In this document: positions 54,944-63,985 of the stretch, piece after piece | Layout: each line of letters opens with the position of its first letter | Position numbering within the stretch: the stretch's first letter is position 1 | Source: DATARH01 sp963778385 | Lineage (GTDB): Bacteria > Pseudomonadota > Alphaproteobacteria > ATCC43930 > CGMCC-115725 | Length of the DNA stretch: 64,000 bases | Assembly (NCBI GenBank): GCA_963778385.1 | Contig: CAVZUA010000026.1 | Location: forward strand, 1-64,000 | Reading direction: 5' to 3' | Made by a program: the position numbers and the translations under genes | Notes under the pieces: model-generated | The model's input: the letters and a program-made list of their open reading frames with translations, nothing else | The model's database searches: none | Told to the model about the DNA's origin: nothing

Positions 54944-55650
54944 GCGGCCACGTCAACCATCTCGGGCAACCGATCGGCTTTCCCGTCAGCGGCTGGTCGC
55001 CGCGTGAGCGGCCGCCGCTGACGCCGATCAGCGGGCGCTATTGCCGGATCGAGCCGCTCGACGCCGAACGCCATGCGGCCGAGCTTTACGACGCCTACAG
55101 CGTCGATCGCGAGGGGCGGCTGTGGACCTATCTGCCCTGGGGTCCCTATGCCAGCTTCGACGAGTATTTGGCCGGTGTGAAAACCGGCCTCAGGCGGGAG
55201 AACTTCATCACCTATGCGGTGATCGACGCCGCCGGCAAAGCGGTCGGCGTCGCGAGCTACCTCAACATCAACCTCGCGGCCGGGAGCATCGAGGTCGGCG
55301 GCATCGCTTATTCGCCAGCTCTGCAGCGGACGCCGGCCGGCACCGAGGCGATGTTTCTGATGATGCGTCGCGCTTTCGACGAACTCGGCTATCGTCGCTA
55401 CGAGTGGAAGTGCAATTCGCTGAACGCTGCGTCGCGCGCTGCCGCACAGCGTTATGGCTTCCGGTTCGAGGGCATCTTCCGGCAGGCGGACGTCGTCAAA
55501 GGCCATAACCGCGACACCGCGTGGCTCTCGATCACCGACGCTGAGTGGCCGGCGGTCAAGGCGGCGTTCGAGCGTTGGCTCGACCCCGGCAATTTCACCG
55601 CCGACGGACGGCAGCAGGTCAGGCTGTCGGAATTGACCCGCGCCGCCTGA
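54940..55650 (+). CDS. RimJ/RimL-type GNAT acetyltransferase
   Basis: 236 residues. Family blocks: GRYCRIEPLDAERHAAELYD, VASYLNINLAAGSIEVGGIA, YSPALQRTPAGTEAMFLMMR (acetyl-CoA loop) and EWKCNSLNAASRAAAQRYGF with FEGIFRQADVVKGHNRDTAW. This subgroup acetylates amino groups of small molecules or protein N-termini. Start overlaps the bicupin stop (ATGA); last gene of the MocR-linked operon. Confidence 0.9.
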   Translation: MSGHVNHLGQPIGFPVSGWSPRERPPLTPISGRYCRIEPLDAERHAAELYDAYSVDREGRLWTYLPWGPYASFDEYLAGVKTGLRRENFITYAVIDAAGKAVGVASYLNINLAAGSIEVGGIAYSPALQRTPAGTEAMFLMMRRAFDELGYRRYEWKCNSLNAASRAAAQRYGFRFEGIFRQADVVKGHNRDTAWLSITDAEWPAVKAAFERWLDPGNFTADGRQQVRLSELTRAA

Positions 55651-55651
55651 G

Positions 55652-56914
55652 CTACTCGGCGGCGGCCATCCCGGCGAGACGACGGCGGCGCTCGGTGCGG
55701 CGGTCGCCGACCAGCGCGACGACGGCGACGACAATCATCACCACGACGCTCGCGCCAAACACCCAGCGCGGCGCATTGTGGTCCATGATAAAGCCGAACA
55801 GCAGCGGCCCAACCATGCCGCCGATGCTGAACCCGCTGGTGACGATGCCGAAGGTGCGGCCCATCGCGCCGGGCGGCGCGGCGGCGCGCACCAGCATGTC
55901 GCGCGACGGCATGATCAGCCCGCCGAGCAGCCCGGCGGCTCCCATTGCCAGAAACAGCGGTGCCGCGCTGAGGCCGAGCGTACCGATCGCCAGCACGATA
56001 CATGCATTGACCGCATAGCCGACTGAGGCGACCTCGGCGTGACGGCGGGTCTTGTCGGCGATAAAGCCGCCGGCCAGTACGCCCAGCGCCTGCATCGACA
56101 GGTAGACGGTCAGCGCGATGCTCGCTGTCGCCAGCGGCGTGTCGAACGCACTGCGCAGCGCCACGACCGAGAAGTTGCTGATGCCGCTGCCCGACAGGCT
56201 GAGCAGCGAGAAAAAGAAGGTGAGGAAAATAATGTTCGGCGTCAGTACGGCGGCGAGGCCGATCCTGGGCGCTGCCGGCTGTCCGGCATGGATGACCGGC
56301 TGCCGGTTGTCGACGCCACGCACCAGCAACAGCGGTAGCGCGGCCATGATCGCGATCGCCGCCGGAAAGAGGAACGCGGCCTTGAGTCCGAACGCATAGG
56401 CGATCGGCAGCACGGTCACCGGCGCGATGGCATTGCCGAGGAACCCCGAAAAGGTGTGCACCGAGAACGCCCGTCCAATCCGTGCCGGCGGGATCACCGC
56501 GGAAAGGATCGCATAATCCGCCGGGTGGAAGACGCTCCCCGACAAGCCGATAAGTGCCATCGCGATCAGCAGATGCGGATAGGTCGGCGCCAGGCTGACG
56601 CCGATAAATGCCACCGCGCTGATCGCCAGCCCGAGCAGCAACATGCGCCGCGAGCCGATGCGGTCGACGAGAAACCCGATGGGGAGCTGTGACGCGACCG
56701 CGACGATGTTGCCGATGGTCAGCGCAAAGCCGAGTTCGACAAAGCCGATGCCGAGGGCCGCCGTCAAAAACGGAAACAACGGCGGGATCACCAGGCCCTG
56801 GAAGTGCTGGACGAAATGCGCCGCCGAGACGACCGCGATGGCGCGCGCTTCGCGGCTCTTGCTGTCGCGTTTTACGGTATCGGCACCCCGGAGGGCGGCC
56901 GCGTCCGTCGTCAT
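55652..56914 (-). CDS. MFS transporter
   Basis: 420 residues from ATG 56914, 12 membrane segments. Signatures include GFLVDRIGSRRMLLLGLAIS (loop 2-3) and GGFIADKTRRHAEVASVGYA (loop 8-9). The pattern HFVQHFQGLVIPPLFPFLTA resembles fosmidomycin-resistance and related efflux groups. Convergent with the GNAT gene, divergent from yqhA. Confidence 0.9.
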   Translation of the reverse strand: MTTDAAALRGADTVKRDSKSREARAIAVVSAAHFVQHFQGLVIPPLFPFLTAALGIGFVELGFALTIGNIVAVASQLPIGFLVDRIGSRRMLLLGLAISAVAFIGVSLAPTYPHLLIAMALIGLSGSVFHPADYAILSAVIPPARIGRAFSVHTFSGFLGNAIAPVTVLPIAYAFGLKAAFLFPAAIAIMAALPLLLVRGVDNRQPVIHAGQPAAPRIGLAAVLTPNIIFLTFFFSLLSLSGSGISNFSVVALRSAFDTPLATASIALTVYLSMQALGVLAGGFIADKTRRHAEVASVGYAVNACIVLAIGTLGLSAAPLFLAMGAAGLLGGLIMPSRDMLVRAAAPPGAMGRTFGIVTSGFSIGGMVGPLLFGFIMDHNAPRWVFGASVVVMIVVAVVALVGDRRTERRRRLAGMAAAE

Positions 56915-57061
56915 CGGCGTTTTGCCTCCCGGGACCTTACTGCGCAAAATATCGGCAGCGCCGCTGCACGAACAAGCACCGCTTTGGCAGGGCTGATTTG
57001 CCCACGGGGTGGGAACCACCCCCGGTTGACATCGCCGCGCCCCGCCGATAAGCGCAAACCG

Positions 57062-57571
57062 ATGGACAAGGTTCTCGAACAGATCGTCGCCACCGTGCTG
57101 ATCGCCAGCCGTTGGCTGATGGCGCCGCTCTATCTCGGGCTGATCGCCGCGATGGTAGTGGTCATCGTCGAGTTTTTTACGGAACTGGTCACCGTCGCGG
57201 CAAGCGTTGGCAAGCTCTATAGCTCGGAACTCATCCTTGCCGTGCTCAAGCTGATCGATCTGGTGCTCCTCGCCAATCTGCTGCTGATCATGGTATTCGC
57301 CGGCATCCTGACCCTCGGCGCCAATGTCCTCGTAGAGAACCATCCGAACTGGTCGCGCTTTATGGGCGATGTCGATTTCGCCGGGCTCAAGCTCAAAGTC
57401 CTCGCTTCGCTCACCGCGATCGCCGCGGTGGGGCTGCTCGAAAGCTTTATCGATATCGAGAAGGTCTCGAAGTCGGACGTGATGTGGGAAATCGCGATCC
57501 TGCTGGCCTTTGTCGTCTCCGGTGTCATGCTGGCCTGGATGGACATGCTGGTCGCGCGGCGGCAGGAATAG
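57062..57571 (+). CDS. yqhA: YqhA-family (UPF0114) inner-membrane protein
   Basis: 169 residues with four membrane segments; IASRWLMAPLYLGLIAAMVV and LVLLANLLLIMVFAGILTLG are highly typical of the family, as are ENHPNWSRFMGDVDFAGLKL and LLESFIDIEKVSKSDVMWEI. Function unknown. It starts 147 bp from the divergent MFS gene and ends 19 bp before the TPP-enzyme gene. Confidence 0.92.
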   Translation: MDKVLEQIVATVLIASRWLMAPLYLGLIAAMVVVIVEFFTELVTVAASVGKLYSSELILAVLKLIDLVLLANLLLIMVFAGILTLGANVLVENHPNWSRFMGDVDFAGLKLKVLASLTAIAAVGLLESFIDIEKVSKSDVMWEIAILLAFVVSGVMLAWMDMLVARRQE

Positions 57572-57590
57572 CCAGGAATAGGAGGTCCCG

Positions 57591-59237
57591 ATGACCGAAA
57601 CGGCGACCGCGCGCATGACCGGCGCCGCCGCGCTGGTCGAGATGTTGCGCCGGCATGGCGTCGACACGCTGTTCGCGCTGCCCGGCGTGCAGAACGACGC
57701 GCTGTTCGTCGCGCTTTATGACGCCAGCGACGGCATCCGGGTGATCCACACCCGGCACGAGCAGGCTGCCGCCTACATGGCCTACGGTTACGCCCGAGCC
57801 AGCGGCAGGCCCGGCGCCTTCGCGGTGGTGCCGGGGCCGGGGTTGCTCAACACGACAGCCGCGCTCGCCACCGCTTATGCGACCAACGCGCCGGTACTGT
57901 GCATCAGCGGGCAGATCCCCTCGGATCTGATCGGCCGTGGCTTCGGCCTGTTGCACGAGATCCCCGACCAACTCGCGATCCTCAAGGGGCTTACCAAATG
58001 GGCCGTCCGGATCGGCCATCCGACAGAGACCGGCAAGCTGGTCAACGAGGCGTTTCGCCAACTGGCCGACGGCCGCCCGCGTCCGGTCGCGCTGGAGATG
58101 CCGCTCGACATCATGGCGCGGGAGTATGCGGTCGCGCTACCCTCGCCCGAACCGGTCATCTCGTCGCCGGAACCTGACCCCGACCTGATCGCCGATGCGG
58201 CGAAGGCGTTGTCAGCCGCCAAGGCGCCGGTGATCTTTGTCGGCAGCGGCGCGATGGCGGCGGGTGTGGAAATCCTCGCGCTGGCCGAACGGCTGCAGGC
58301 GCCGGTCGTGACCTATACCGGTGGCAAGGGCGTGGTCAGCGACCGCCATTACCTGGCGCAGAACCTGCTCGCCGGACACGAACTCTGGAAGACCGCCGAT
58401 GTCGTGCTGGCGATCGGCACCCGGCTCAACCAGCCGCAGACCCGTTGGGGTTTTGACGCCGGGATCAAGCTGATCCGCGTCGATCTCGATCCCGTCGAGA
58501 TCACCCGCATCGTCCGGCCGGCGATCGGTATTGTCGCCGACGCCAAGGACGCCGCCGCGGCGCTGCTGCGCGCGGTCGATGGCGGCGGCAAGCAGGTGTC
58601 GCGCAAGGACGAGCTCGAAGCGCTGAAGGTCAAGACCATGGCGGCCATCGCTGAGCGGCTCGGGCCCCAATGCGAATATCTCGACGTGCTGCGCAGCGAG
58701 CTGCCGGATGACGGCATCTATATCGAAGATTTGACCCAGGTGGGCTATGTCGGCCGGCTCGCCTTCCCGGTCTACCAGCCGCGCACCTATATCCACAGCG
58801 GCTATCAGGGGACGCTCGGCTTTTCCTACGCGACCGCGCTCGGCGCCAAGGTGGCGCGCCCCGACGTGCCGGTGGTGTCGGTCTCGGGGGACGGCGGGTT
58901 CATGTACAACGTGCAGGAACTGTCGACTGCCGCGCTGTTCGGCATCGATGTGGTGGCGGTCGTCTTTGCCGACGGGGCCTACGGCAATGTCCGTCGCATG
59001 CAGAAGGTCGATTACGGCAACAAGCTGATAGCCACCGAATTGCGCAACCCCGATTTCCCGAAAATGGCCGAGAGCTATGGCATCGCCGGGGTCAAGACGA
59101 CCAGCCCGGAAGGGTTGCGCCGGGAACTGAATGCCGCGTTCAAGCGGCGTGGTCCATCGCTGATCGAGGTCGCGGTCGGCGAGATGCCCGATCCCTGGTC
59201 GACACTGATCATGAACCGCGTCCGCGGCACGCGGTAG
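57591..59237 (+). CDS. Thiamine-diphosphate-dependent enzyme (acetolactate synthase-like)
   Basis: 548 residues in three domains. N-terminal Pyr domain with E57 (RVIHTRHEQAAAYMAYGYAR), which activates ThDP, and GPGLLNTTAALATAYATNAP. A middle nucleotide-fold domain. C-terminal PP domain with SVSGDGGFMYNVQELSTAAL and FADGAYGNV (GDG...N ThDP/Mg site). Members act as 2-oxoacid decarboxylases, carboligases or lyases. No regulatory subunit is nearby, so catabolic use is more likely than branched-chain amino-acid synthesis. A TauD-like dioxygenase follows after a repeat. Confidence 0.88.
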   Translation: MTETATARMTGAAALVEMLRRHGVDTLFALPGVQNDALFVALYDASDGIRVIHTRHEQAAAYMAYGYARASGRPGAFAVVPGPGLLNTTAALATAYATNAPVLCISGQIPSDLIGRGFGLLHEIPDQLAILKGLTKWAVRIGHPTETGKLVNEAFRQLADGRPRPVALEMPLDIMAREYAVALPSPEPVISSPEPDPDLIADAAKALSAAKAPVIFVGSGAMAAGVEILALAERLQAPVVTYTGGKGVVSDRHYLAQNLLAGHELWKTADVVLAIGTRLNQPQTRWGFDAGIKLIRVDLDPVEITRIVRPAIGIVADAKDAAAALLRAVDGGGKQVSRKDELEALKVKTMAAIAERLGPQCEYLDVLRSELPDDGIYIEDLTQVGYVGRLAFPVYQPRTYIHSGYQGTLGFSYATALGAKVARPDVPVVSVSGDGGFMYNVQELSTAALFGIDVVAVVFADGAYGNVRRMQKVDYGNKLIATELRNPDFPKMAESYGIAGVKTTSPEGLRRELNAAFKRRGPSLIEVAVGEMPDPWSTLIMNRVRGTR

Positions 59238-59255
59238 GCGAGGCATCAAAATCCT

Positions 59256-59336
59256 TGTCATACCGGCGAAGGCCGGTATCCACTTATCCGCGCTACGGAA
59301 TGCTGAACCGTGGATCCCGGCGTGCGCCGGGATGAC
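59256..59336. repeat. Dispersed inverted repeats ('tcataccggcgaaggccgg' type)
   Basis: Two small palindromes, taccggcgaaggccggta and tcccggcgtgcgccggga, arranged head to head around 59256-59336 in the gap between two plus-strand genes. Similar words are widespread in alphaproteobacterial genomes. Possibly affects expression of the next gene. Confidence 0.6.
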
Positions 59337-59360
59337 GAACGATACTGGGAGAAGCGCGCG

Positions 59361-60371
59361 ATGGCCGCAGTCATGGAAATGTCCTGTCACCGCCAGGGTT
59401 GGCTCGGCGCCGAGTTCGACCGCGGGTCCCAGTATTGGACCTTCAAGCCCGCGCATCTCGCGGCGATCGACGAGTTGATGGCGAAGCTGGCGGATGATCC
59501 GCGGCTATTCCACGAGATCACCAAGCGCGATTTCTCGCATCCCGCGCTCGACGCCGATCTCGCCGATCTGCTGGCCTATATCAAGACCGGGCCGGGGCTG
59601 GTGGTGATGCGCGGCTTTCCGGTCGACAAATACACGCCGGAAAAGATGCAGACGGTGTACTGGGGCATCGGCGCGCATTTCGGCATCGGCTGCTCGCAAA
59701 GCGCGGACGGCGATTATCTCGGCCACGTGACCAATGTCGAGAAGGCCTCACGCGGCTACACCACGGCGCGCGAGCTGTCGCTGCATACCGACTCGGCTGA
59801 AATCGTCGGCCTGCTTTGTGTGCGCGACGCCAAGGAAGGCGGCCTGAGCATCTATGCCAACTCGCTGAAGGTGCATGAGATCGTCGCCCGCGAGCACCCC
59901 GAATACCTCGCCGTGCTCGAACGGGGCTTCCGCTGCGACCGACGCGGCGAGGAAGCCCCGGACGAGGCGCCGGTAACGCCGTATCGCGTGCCCGTCTTCT
60001 CGGAGATCGACGGGCTGCTCAGCACGCGGTTTGTGCGCGGCGTCATCGACCGCGGGGCCGAGACGCTCGGCGAGCCGCTATCCGACCTTGAGAAGGGCGC
60101 ACTGGCGTTTTTCGAGGAAGTCGCGCAGCGTGACGAGGTGCGCCTGGAATTGCGGCTCGCGCCCGGCGAGGCCTCGTTCATCAACAATTACGAGATGCTG
60201 CACGCGCGCACCGCATTCGTCGACCACGACGAGCCGGCCAAGAAGCGGCTGCTCTACCGGCTATGGCTGCAAGGCGACCCGCCGCGGCGGATGAAGAAGG
60301 AAGTGCACCTCTACCAAAACCGCTCGGGCCGCATGGGCGTCGACCCGCAGGCGGGCAGGGGACCGCGCTAG
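59361..60371 (+). CDS. TauD/TfdA-family Fe(II)/2-oxoglutarate dioxygenase
   Basis: 336 residues from ATG 59361. The iron site is H and D in ARELSLHTDSAEI with distal His in INNYEMLHARTAFVD; the 2-oxoglutarate Arg is in KKRLLYRLWLQGD. Hydroxylates an unknown substrate in the cytoplasm. Position after the TPP enzyme and YqhA suggests one catabolic set. Confidence 0.9.
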   Translation: MAAVMEMSCHRQGWLGAEFDRGSQYWTFKPAHLAAIDELMAKLADDPRLFHEITKRDFSHPALDADLADLLAYIKTGPGLVVMRGFPVDKYTPEKMQTVYWGIGAHFGIGCSQSADGDYLGHVTNVEKASRGYTTARELSLHTDSAEIVGLLCVRDAKEGGLSIYANSLKVHEIVAREHPEYLAVLERGFRCDRRGEEAPDEAPVTPYRVPVFSEIDGLLSTRFVRGVIDRGAETLGEPLSDLEKGALAFFEEVAQRDEVRLELRLAPGEASFINNYEMLHARTAFVDHDEPAKKRLLYRLWLQGDPPRRMKKEVHLYQNRSGRMGVDPQAGRGPR

Positions 60372-60380
60372 TCCGACGGC

Positions 60381-60530
60381 TTATTCGGCGCGGCGTGGGT
60401 AGACCGCCCAGATAACGGTCGCGATCGCGAGGATGACGATCGCGACCGGCCAAAAGCCGAAGAACCGCGTCAGGATCGCGTGCAGCACGACGACGGCAAG
60501 GACGGCCAGGGCGATTTTAAGGTCGCGCAT
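60381..60530 (-). CDS. 49-residue two-helix membrane protein
   Basis: ATG 60530 to TAA 60381 encodes MRDLKIALAVLAVVVLHAIL, then TRFFGFWPVAIVILAIATVI and WAVYPRRAE. Two hydrophobic helices with positive ends fit a small inner-membrane protein. No family recognised. Convergent with the dioxygenase gene. Confidence 0.5.
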   Translation of the reverse strand: MRDLKIALAVLAVVVLHAILTRFFGFWPVAIVILAIATVIWAVYPRRAE

Positions 60531-60580
60531 CACGCGATGATACGCGAGCGAGGGCGGGCCGGATCACCGCAAGTACCATG

Positions 60581-60646
60581 TAGGGCGGAAAAGCGCAGCA
60601 CCTTCCGCCGCGTTTATGGCGGATGATGCTGCGCTTTTCCGGCCTA
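60581..60646. repeat. Dispersed palindromic repeat, copy 2
   Basis: tagggcggaaaagcgcagca at 60581 is mirrored by tgctgcgcttttccggccta at 60627-60646, giving a 20-bp stem with one or two mismatches. Same family as 47106-47183. Its right arm overlaps the last codon of the MOSC gene. Confidence 0.7.
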
Positions 60647-61189
60647 TACGGGCTCTAGTCTGCGCCGGGGCTCCGGCGGCAGCTCAACGGCGATCGCATC
60701 GCCCGGTTTGATCTCGCCGCCAGCCAGCACGACCGCCATGATCCCGGCCTTACGGATGAGGTTGCCCTCGGCGTCGCGGCCGAGCGTCGCGTTCATCAGC
60801 CCGGGCTGAATGTTGTTGAGCTGGGCGCAAGGATTGCGCAGTCCCGTGACCTCGATCAGTGCCTCGGGGCCGAGGCGCAGCCGCGTCCCGCTCGGCAGGC
60901 CGAGCAGATCGACGCCGCGTGTCGTCACATTCTCGCCCATCACCCCCGGTGCGACGCGAAATCCAGCCGCTTCCAGTTCGTCCATTAGCTCGGCATGGAT
61001 CAGATGGACCTGCCGCAGATTGGGCGCGGTCGGGTCCTTGGCGACGCGCGAACGGTGTTTGACGGTGACGCCCATATGCGCGTCGCTTTCGACGCCGAGC
61101 CCAGCGAGCAGCCGGATGCTGCCCTCATTCGGCTTCAACAGGGTATGACCGGGGCTGCGGCTGACGGCGATGACGGTTCCGGGCATCAT
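60644..61189 (-). CDS. MOSC-domain protein
   Basis: 181 residues. MOSC (molybdenum cofactor sulfurase C-terminal) features: GVMGENVTTRGVDLLGLPSG, LRLGPEALIEVTGLRNPC with the conserved Cys, and AVVLAGGEIKPGDAIAVELP. Stand-alone MOSC proteins bind the molybdenum cofactor or reduce N-hydroxylated compounds. A second ATG at 61186 is equally possible. Separated by 8 bp from the DUF4424-like gene. Confidence 0.9.
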   Translation of the reverse strand: MMPGTVIAVSRSPGHTLLKPNEGSIRLLAGLGVESDAHMGVTVKHRSRVAKDPTAPNLRQVHLIHAELMDELEAAGFRVAPGVMGENVTTRGVDLLGLPSGTRLRLGPEALIEVTGLRNPCAQLNNIQPGLMNATLGRDAEGNLIRKAGIMAVVLAGGEIKPGDAIAVELPPEPRRRLEPV

Positions 61190-61197
61190 TCCTCCGG

Positions 61198-62223
61198 CTA
61201 TTCCGGCCCACGCGGGGTCAGGATCAGGATTGCGAGATCGGCGGTCGGTGTGAAATTGGTGTAGCGCACCTGAAACTGGGTCGGCGATAGCTTTTTGACG
61301 CCCGTTGCGCAAAAGCTGATCAGGTTGTCCGGGGCGCCCTTGTCGACGGTTAGGGTGAAATCGGCGATCGGCCCAGCCCAATTGGCCCCGGTAGTCAGGA
61401 TGTAGTCGACCCGCTGCTCGCTCACATAGCCGTTGCTTTGCTTGGCCCTTTGCTGCGCCTTCGTTGCCGCGGCAATAAAGGCGGCGCCCATACAATATTT
61501 CGTGGTGTAGGTGGCAATCCGCTTCTTCTGGTCGGCGGCGAACTGCGGATCGCCGGCGAAAGTGGGCGCGCCGACCTCGCTCCCGGCGCTGGCGCCGACG
61601 CTGGGCTTGTAGCGATGCTCGATAACCGTCTCCGCCGCGGCGGGGAAGGCCTGCGGCCAGTAATAGGTGGTCTTCAGCGTCCAACGCGGTTCGAGATGAA
61701 GCTGCATCTTGCCGTCGGGCGTGGTGCCGTATTCGTCGGTCTCGGCAAGGCCGAGCGCGATCAGCTCGTCCCATTTCTCCTTCGGCAGCGCATTGAGGGC
61801 ATCGCTGGTCGCCTTCAACTGCGGCGCCAAGGGTACGCCGAGCTGCTGCAGCAGCGGCGTGCGCCCGACGCCGAGCGCGAAGACCTTCTGCTCGACCTGC
61901 GTCGCCACCGGCTGGCCGTTGGCGATCGTCGCGAAGCCGAGGAAGTTTGCCGGGTCCGCGGTCGGCACCACCGCATTCCAGTCGGGATTGTCGACCGTGA
62001 TGTCGGGCAGCGGAAAGGTGACGAGGTTGGTGATCGGGCGGTCGGTTTTGTTGACGAAACGATAGGTGACGCGGACCTCGCTCGGCGAGATCGACAGCTG
62101 CTCCGAGCGCATCTCGATAGCGTCGGTGCACACGAATTGCAGCCCGCCGGTGGCAAGTTCGGCAGTGGAGTCGTTGGCCAGGGCTAGGGGAGCGACTGCC
62201 AGCAGTGCCGCCAGAACCCCCAC
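61198..62223 (-). CDS. Secreted DUF4424-like protein
   Basis: 341 residues from GTG 62223, chosen because it begins a signal peptide (VGVLAALLAVAPLALA, cut before NDSTAEL). The mature part contains LSISPSEVRVTYRFVNKTDR, ITNLVTFPLPDITVDNPDW and YYWPQAFPAAAETVIEHRYK, then ISFCATGVKKLSPTQFQVRY. This is the order of DUF4424, periplasmic proteins of unknown function. The start lies next to a strong palindrome, so expression may be affected by it. Confidence 0.72.
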   Translation of the reverse strand: MGVLAALLAVAPLALANDSTAELATGGLQFVCTDAIEMRSEQLSISPSEVRVTYRFVNKTDRPITNLVTFPLPDITVDNPDWNAVVPTADPANFLGFATIANGQPVATQVEQKVFALGVGRTPLLQQLGVPLAPQLKATSDALNALPKEKWDELIALGLAETDEYGTTPDGKMQLHLEPRWTLKTTYYWPQAFPAAAETVIEHRYKPSVGASAGSEVGAPTFAGDPQFAADQKKRIATYTTKYCMGAAFIAAATKAQQRAKQSNGYVSEQRVDYILTTGANWAGPIADFTLTVDKGAPDNLISFCATGVKKLSPTQFQVRYTNFTPTADLAILILTPRGPE

Positions 62224-62228
62224 CCCGA

Positions 62229-62252
62229 CCCTCCCCCGCTTGCGGGGGAGGG
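62229..62252. repeat. 24-bp palindrome
   Basis: CCCTCCCCCGC-TT-GCGGGGGAGGG, an 11-bp perfect stem with a two-base centre, 6 bp upstream of the DUF4424-like start. Common alphaproteobacterial dispersed repeat style. Confidence 0.6.
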
Positions 62253-62308
62253 GGCACGCTCGATCATCCACAAGGACTGTCCCCTCCCCGCCGGCAGGCG
62301 AGCAGTCC

Positions 62309-63985
62309 TTAATTTGCGGCGTTGCGGACGCGCGTCGCAGCGCTCGCCACGGCTTTGAGCGAGGCGGTGACGATGTTCTCGTCCATGCCGACGCCGTGCA
62401 GCGTCTCCTCGTCCTCGCCACGCACTTTGACATAGGCCGCGGCGCGGGCGTCGGCGCCGCCGGCCACCGCGTGCTCGCTGTAGTCGAGGAAGGTGAAGGC
62501 GATGCCGCACTCGCGCTGCAGCGCATCGACAAAGGCGGCGATCGGCCCGTTGCCGACACCCTCGATCTTTCGCTCGGCCCCGTCGACGGTCACCTTCGCC
62601 GAGAGCCGCCGCTCGCCGCCGCGTTCGGGCAGCATCGTGTAGTCGACCAGTGCGACGCCTTTGCCGTTGACGCCGAGATAGGTCTCCTGGAACAGCGCCC
62701 AGATGTTCGCGCTGGTCATTTCCTTGCCGGTGCGGTCGGTGACTTCCTGGACGATGCGCGAGAACTCGATCTGCAGCGGCCGCGGCAGGTCGAGCCCGTG
62801 GTCCTCCTTCAACAGATAGGCAACGCCGCCCTTGCCGGATTGCGAATTGACCCGGATCACCGCCTCGTAGCTGCGGCCCAGATCTTTCGGGTCGATCGGC
62901 AGATAGGGGACCTCCCACAAATCGTCATTGCGTTTGCGCAGCGCGTCGAACCCCTTCTTGATCGCGTCCTGATGCGAGCCGGAGAAGGCGGTATAGACCA
63001 GTTCGCCGGCGTAAGGATGGCGCGGGTGCACCGGCAGCTGCGTGCAATACTCCGAGGTGCGGACGACCTCGTCGATGTCGCGGATATCGAGTTCGGGATC
63101 GATGCCCTGGCTGAACAGGTTGAGCGCCAAGGTCATGATATCGACATTGCCAGTGCGCTCGCCATTGCCGAACAGCGTGCCCTCGACGCGGTCGGCGCCG
63201 GCCATCAGCGCCAATTCGGTCGCCGCCACCGCCGCGCCGCGGTCGTTGTGCGGGTGCAGACTCATGATCAGGCTGTCGCGGTCGCGCACGTTGCGGATGA
63301 ACCACTCGATCTGGTCGGCATAGACATTGGCCGTTGCCATCTCGACTGTGCCGGGCAGGTTGATGATCATCTTCTTGTCGGGCGTCGGCCGCCACACATC
63401 CATCACCGCCTCGGTGATCTCGACCGCGTAGTCGAGCTCAGTGCCGGTAAAGCTCTCGGGCGAATACTGGTAGACGATCTCGGTGCCGCGGGTCGCCTCG
63501 GCGAGATCGCGGATTTGCCGGGCGCCGGTTACCGCGATGTCGGTAATGCCGGCCCTGTCGAGCCCGAACACGACGCGCCGCTGCAGCTCCGAGGTCGAGT
63601 TGTAGAGATGAACGATCGCGCGGCGGGCGCCCCGCACCGATTCGAAAGTCTTCTCGATCAGCTCGCTGCGCGACTGGGTCAGCACCTGGATCGTTACGTC
63701 TTCGGGGATCAGGTCTTCTTCGATGATGTGCCGCACAAAGCTGTAATCGGTGTCCGACGCCGCAGGGAAGCCGACCTCGATCTCCTTGAAGCCGAGCTTC
63801 AGCAGCATGTCGAACAGGCGGCGCTTGCGCTCGGGGCCCATCGGCTCGATCAGCGCCTGGTTGCCGTCGCGCAGATCGACGCTGCACCAGGTCGGCGCCT
63901 TGTCGATGACCTGCGACGGCCATTGCCGGTCGGGCAAGCGGACCGGCGGAAACGTACGGTATTTGTGGATCGGCATTATTGACAT
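62309..63985 (-). CDS. leuA: 2-isopropylmalate synthase (LeuA2 type)
   Basis: 558 residues, first step of leucine synthesis: acetyl-CoA plus 2-oxoisovalerate. The catalytic TIM barrel has SVDLRDGNQALIEPM, GFKEIEVGFPAASDTD and the metal pair in LIMSLHPHNDRGAAVAATE with GTLFGNGERTGNVDIMTLAL. The C-terminal LeuA dimer domain (ALVDYTMLPERGGERRLSAK and later) carries leucine feedback control. Complete at both ends; start ATG at 63985. Confidence 0.95.
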   Translation of the reverse strand: MSIMPIHKYRTFPPVRLPDRQWPSQVIDKAPTWCSVDLRDGNQALIEPMGPERKRRLFDMLLKLGFKEIEVGFPAASDTDYSFVRHIIEEDLIPEDVTIQVLTQSRSELIEKTFESVRGARRAIVHLYNSTSELQRRVVFGLDRAGITDIAVTGARQIRDLAEATRGTEIVYQYSPESFTGTELDYAVEITEAVMDVWRPTPDKKMIINLPGTVEMATANVYADQIEWFIRNVRDRDSLIMSLHPHNDRGAAVAATELALMAGADRVEGTLFGNGERTGNVDIMTLALNLFSQGIDPELDIRDIDEVVRTSEYCTQLPVHPRHPYAGELVYTAFSGSHQDAIKKGFDALRKRNDDLWEVPYLPIDPKDLGRSYEAVIRVNSQSGKGGVAYLLKEDHGLDLPRPLQIEFSRIVQEVTDRTGKEMTSANIWALFQETYLGVNGKGVALVDYTMLPERGGERRLSAKVTVDGAERKIEGVGNGPIAAFVDALQRECGIAFTFLDYSEHAVAGGADARAAAYVKVRGEDEETLHGVGMDENIVTASLKAVASAATRVRNAAN

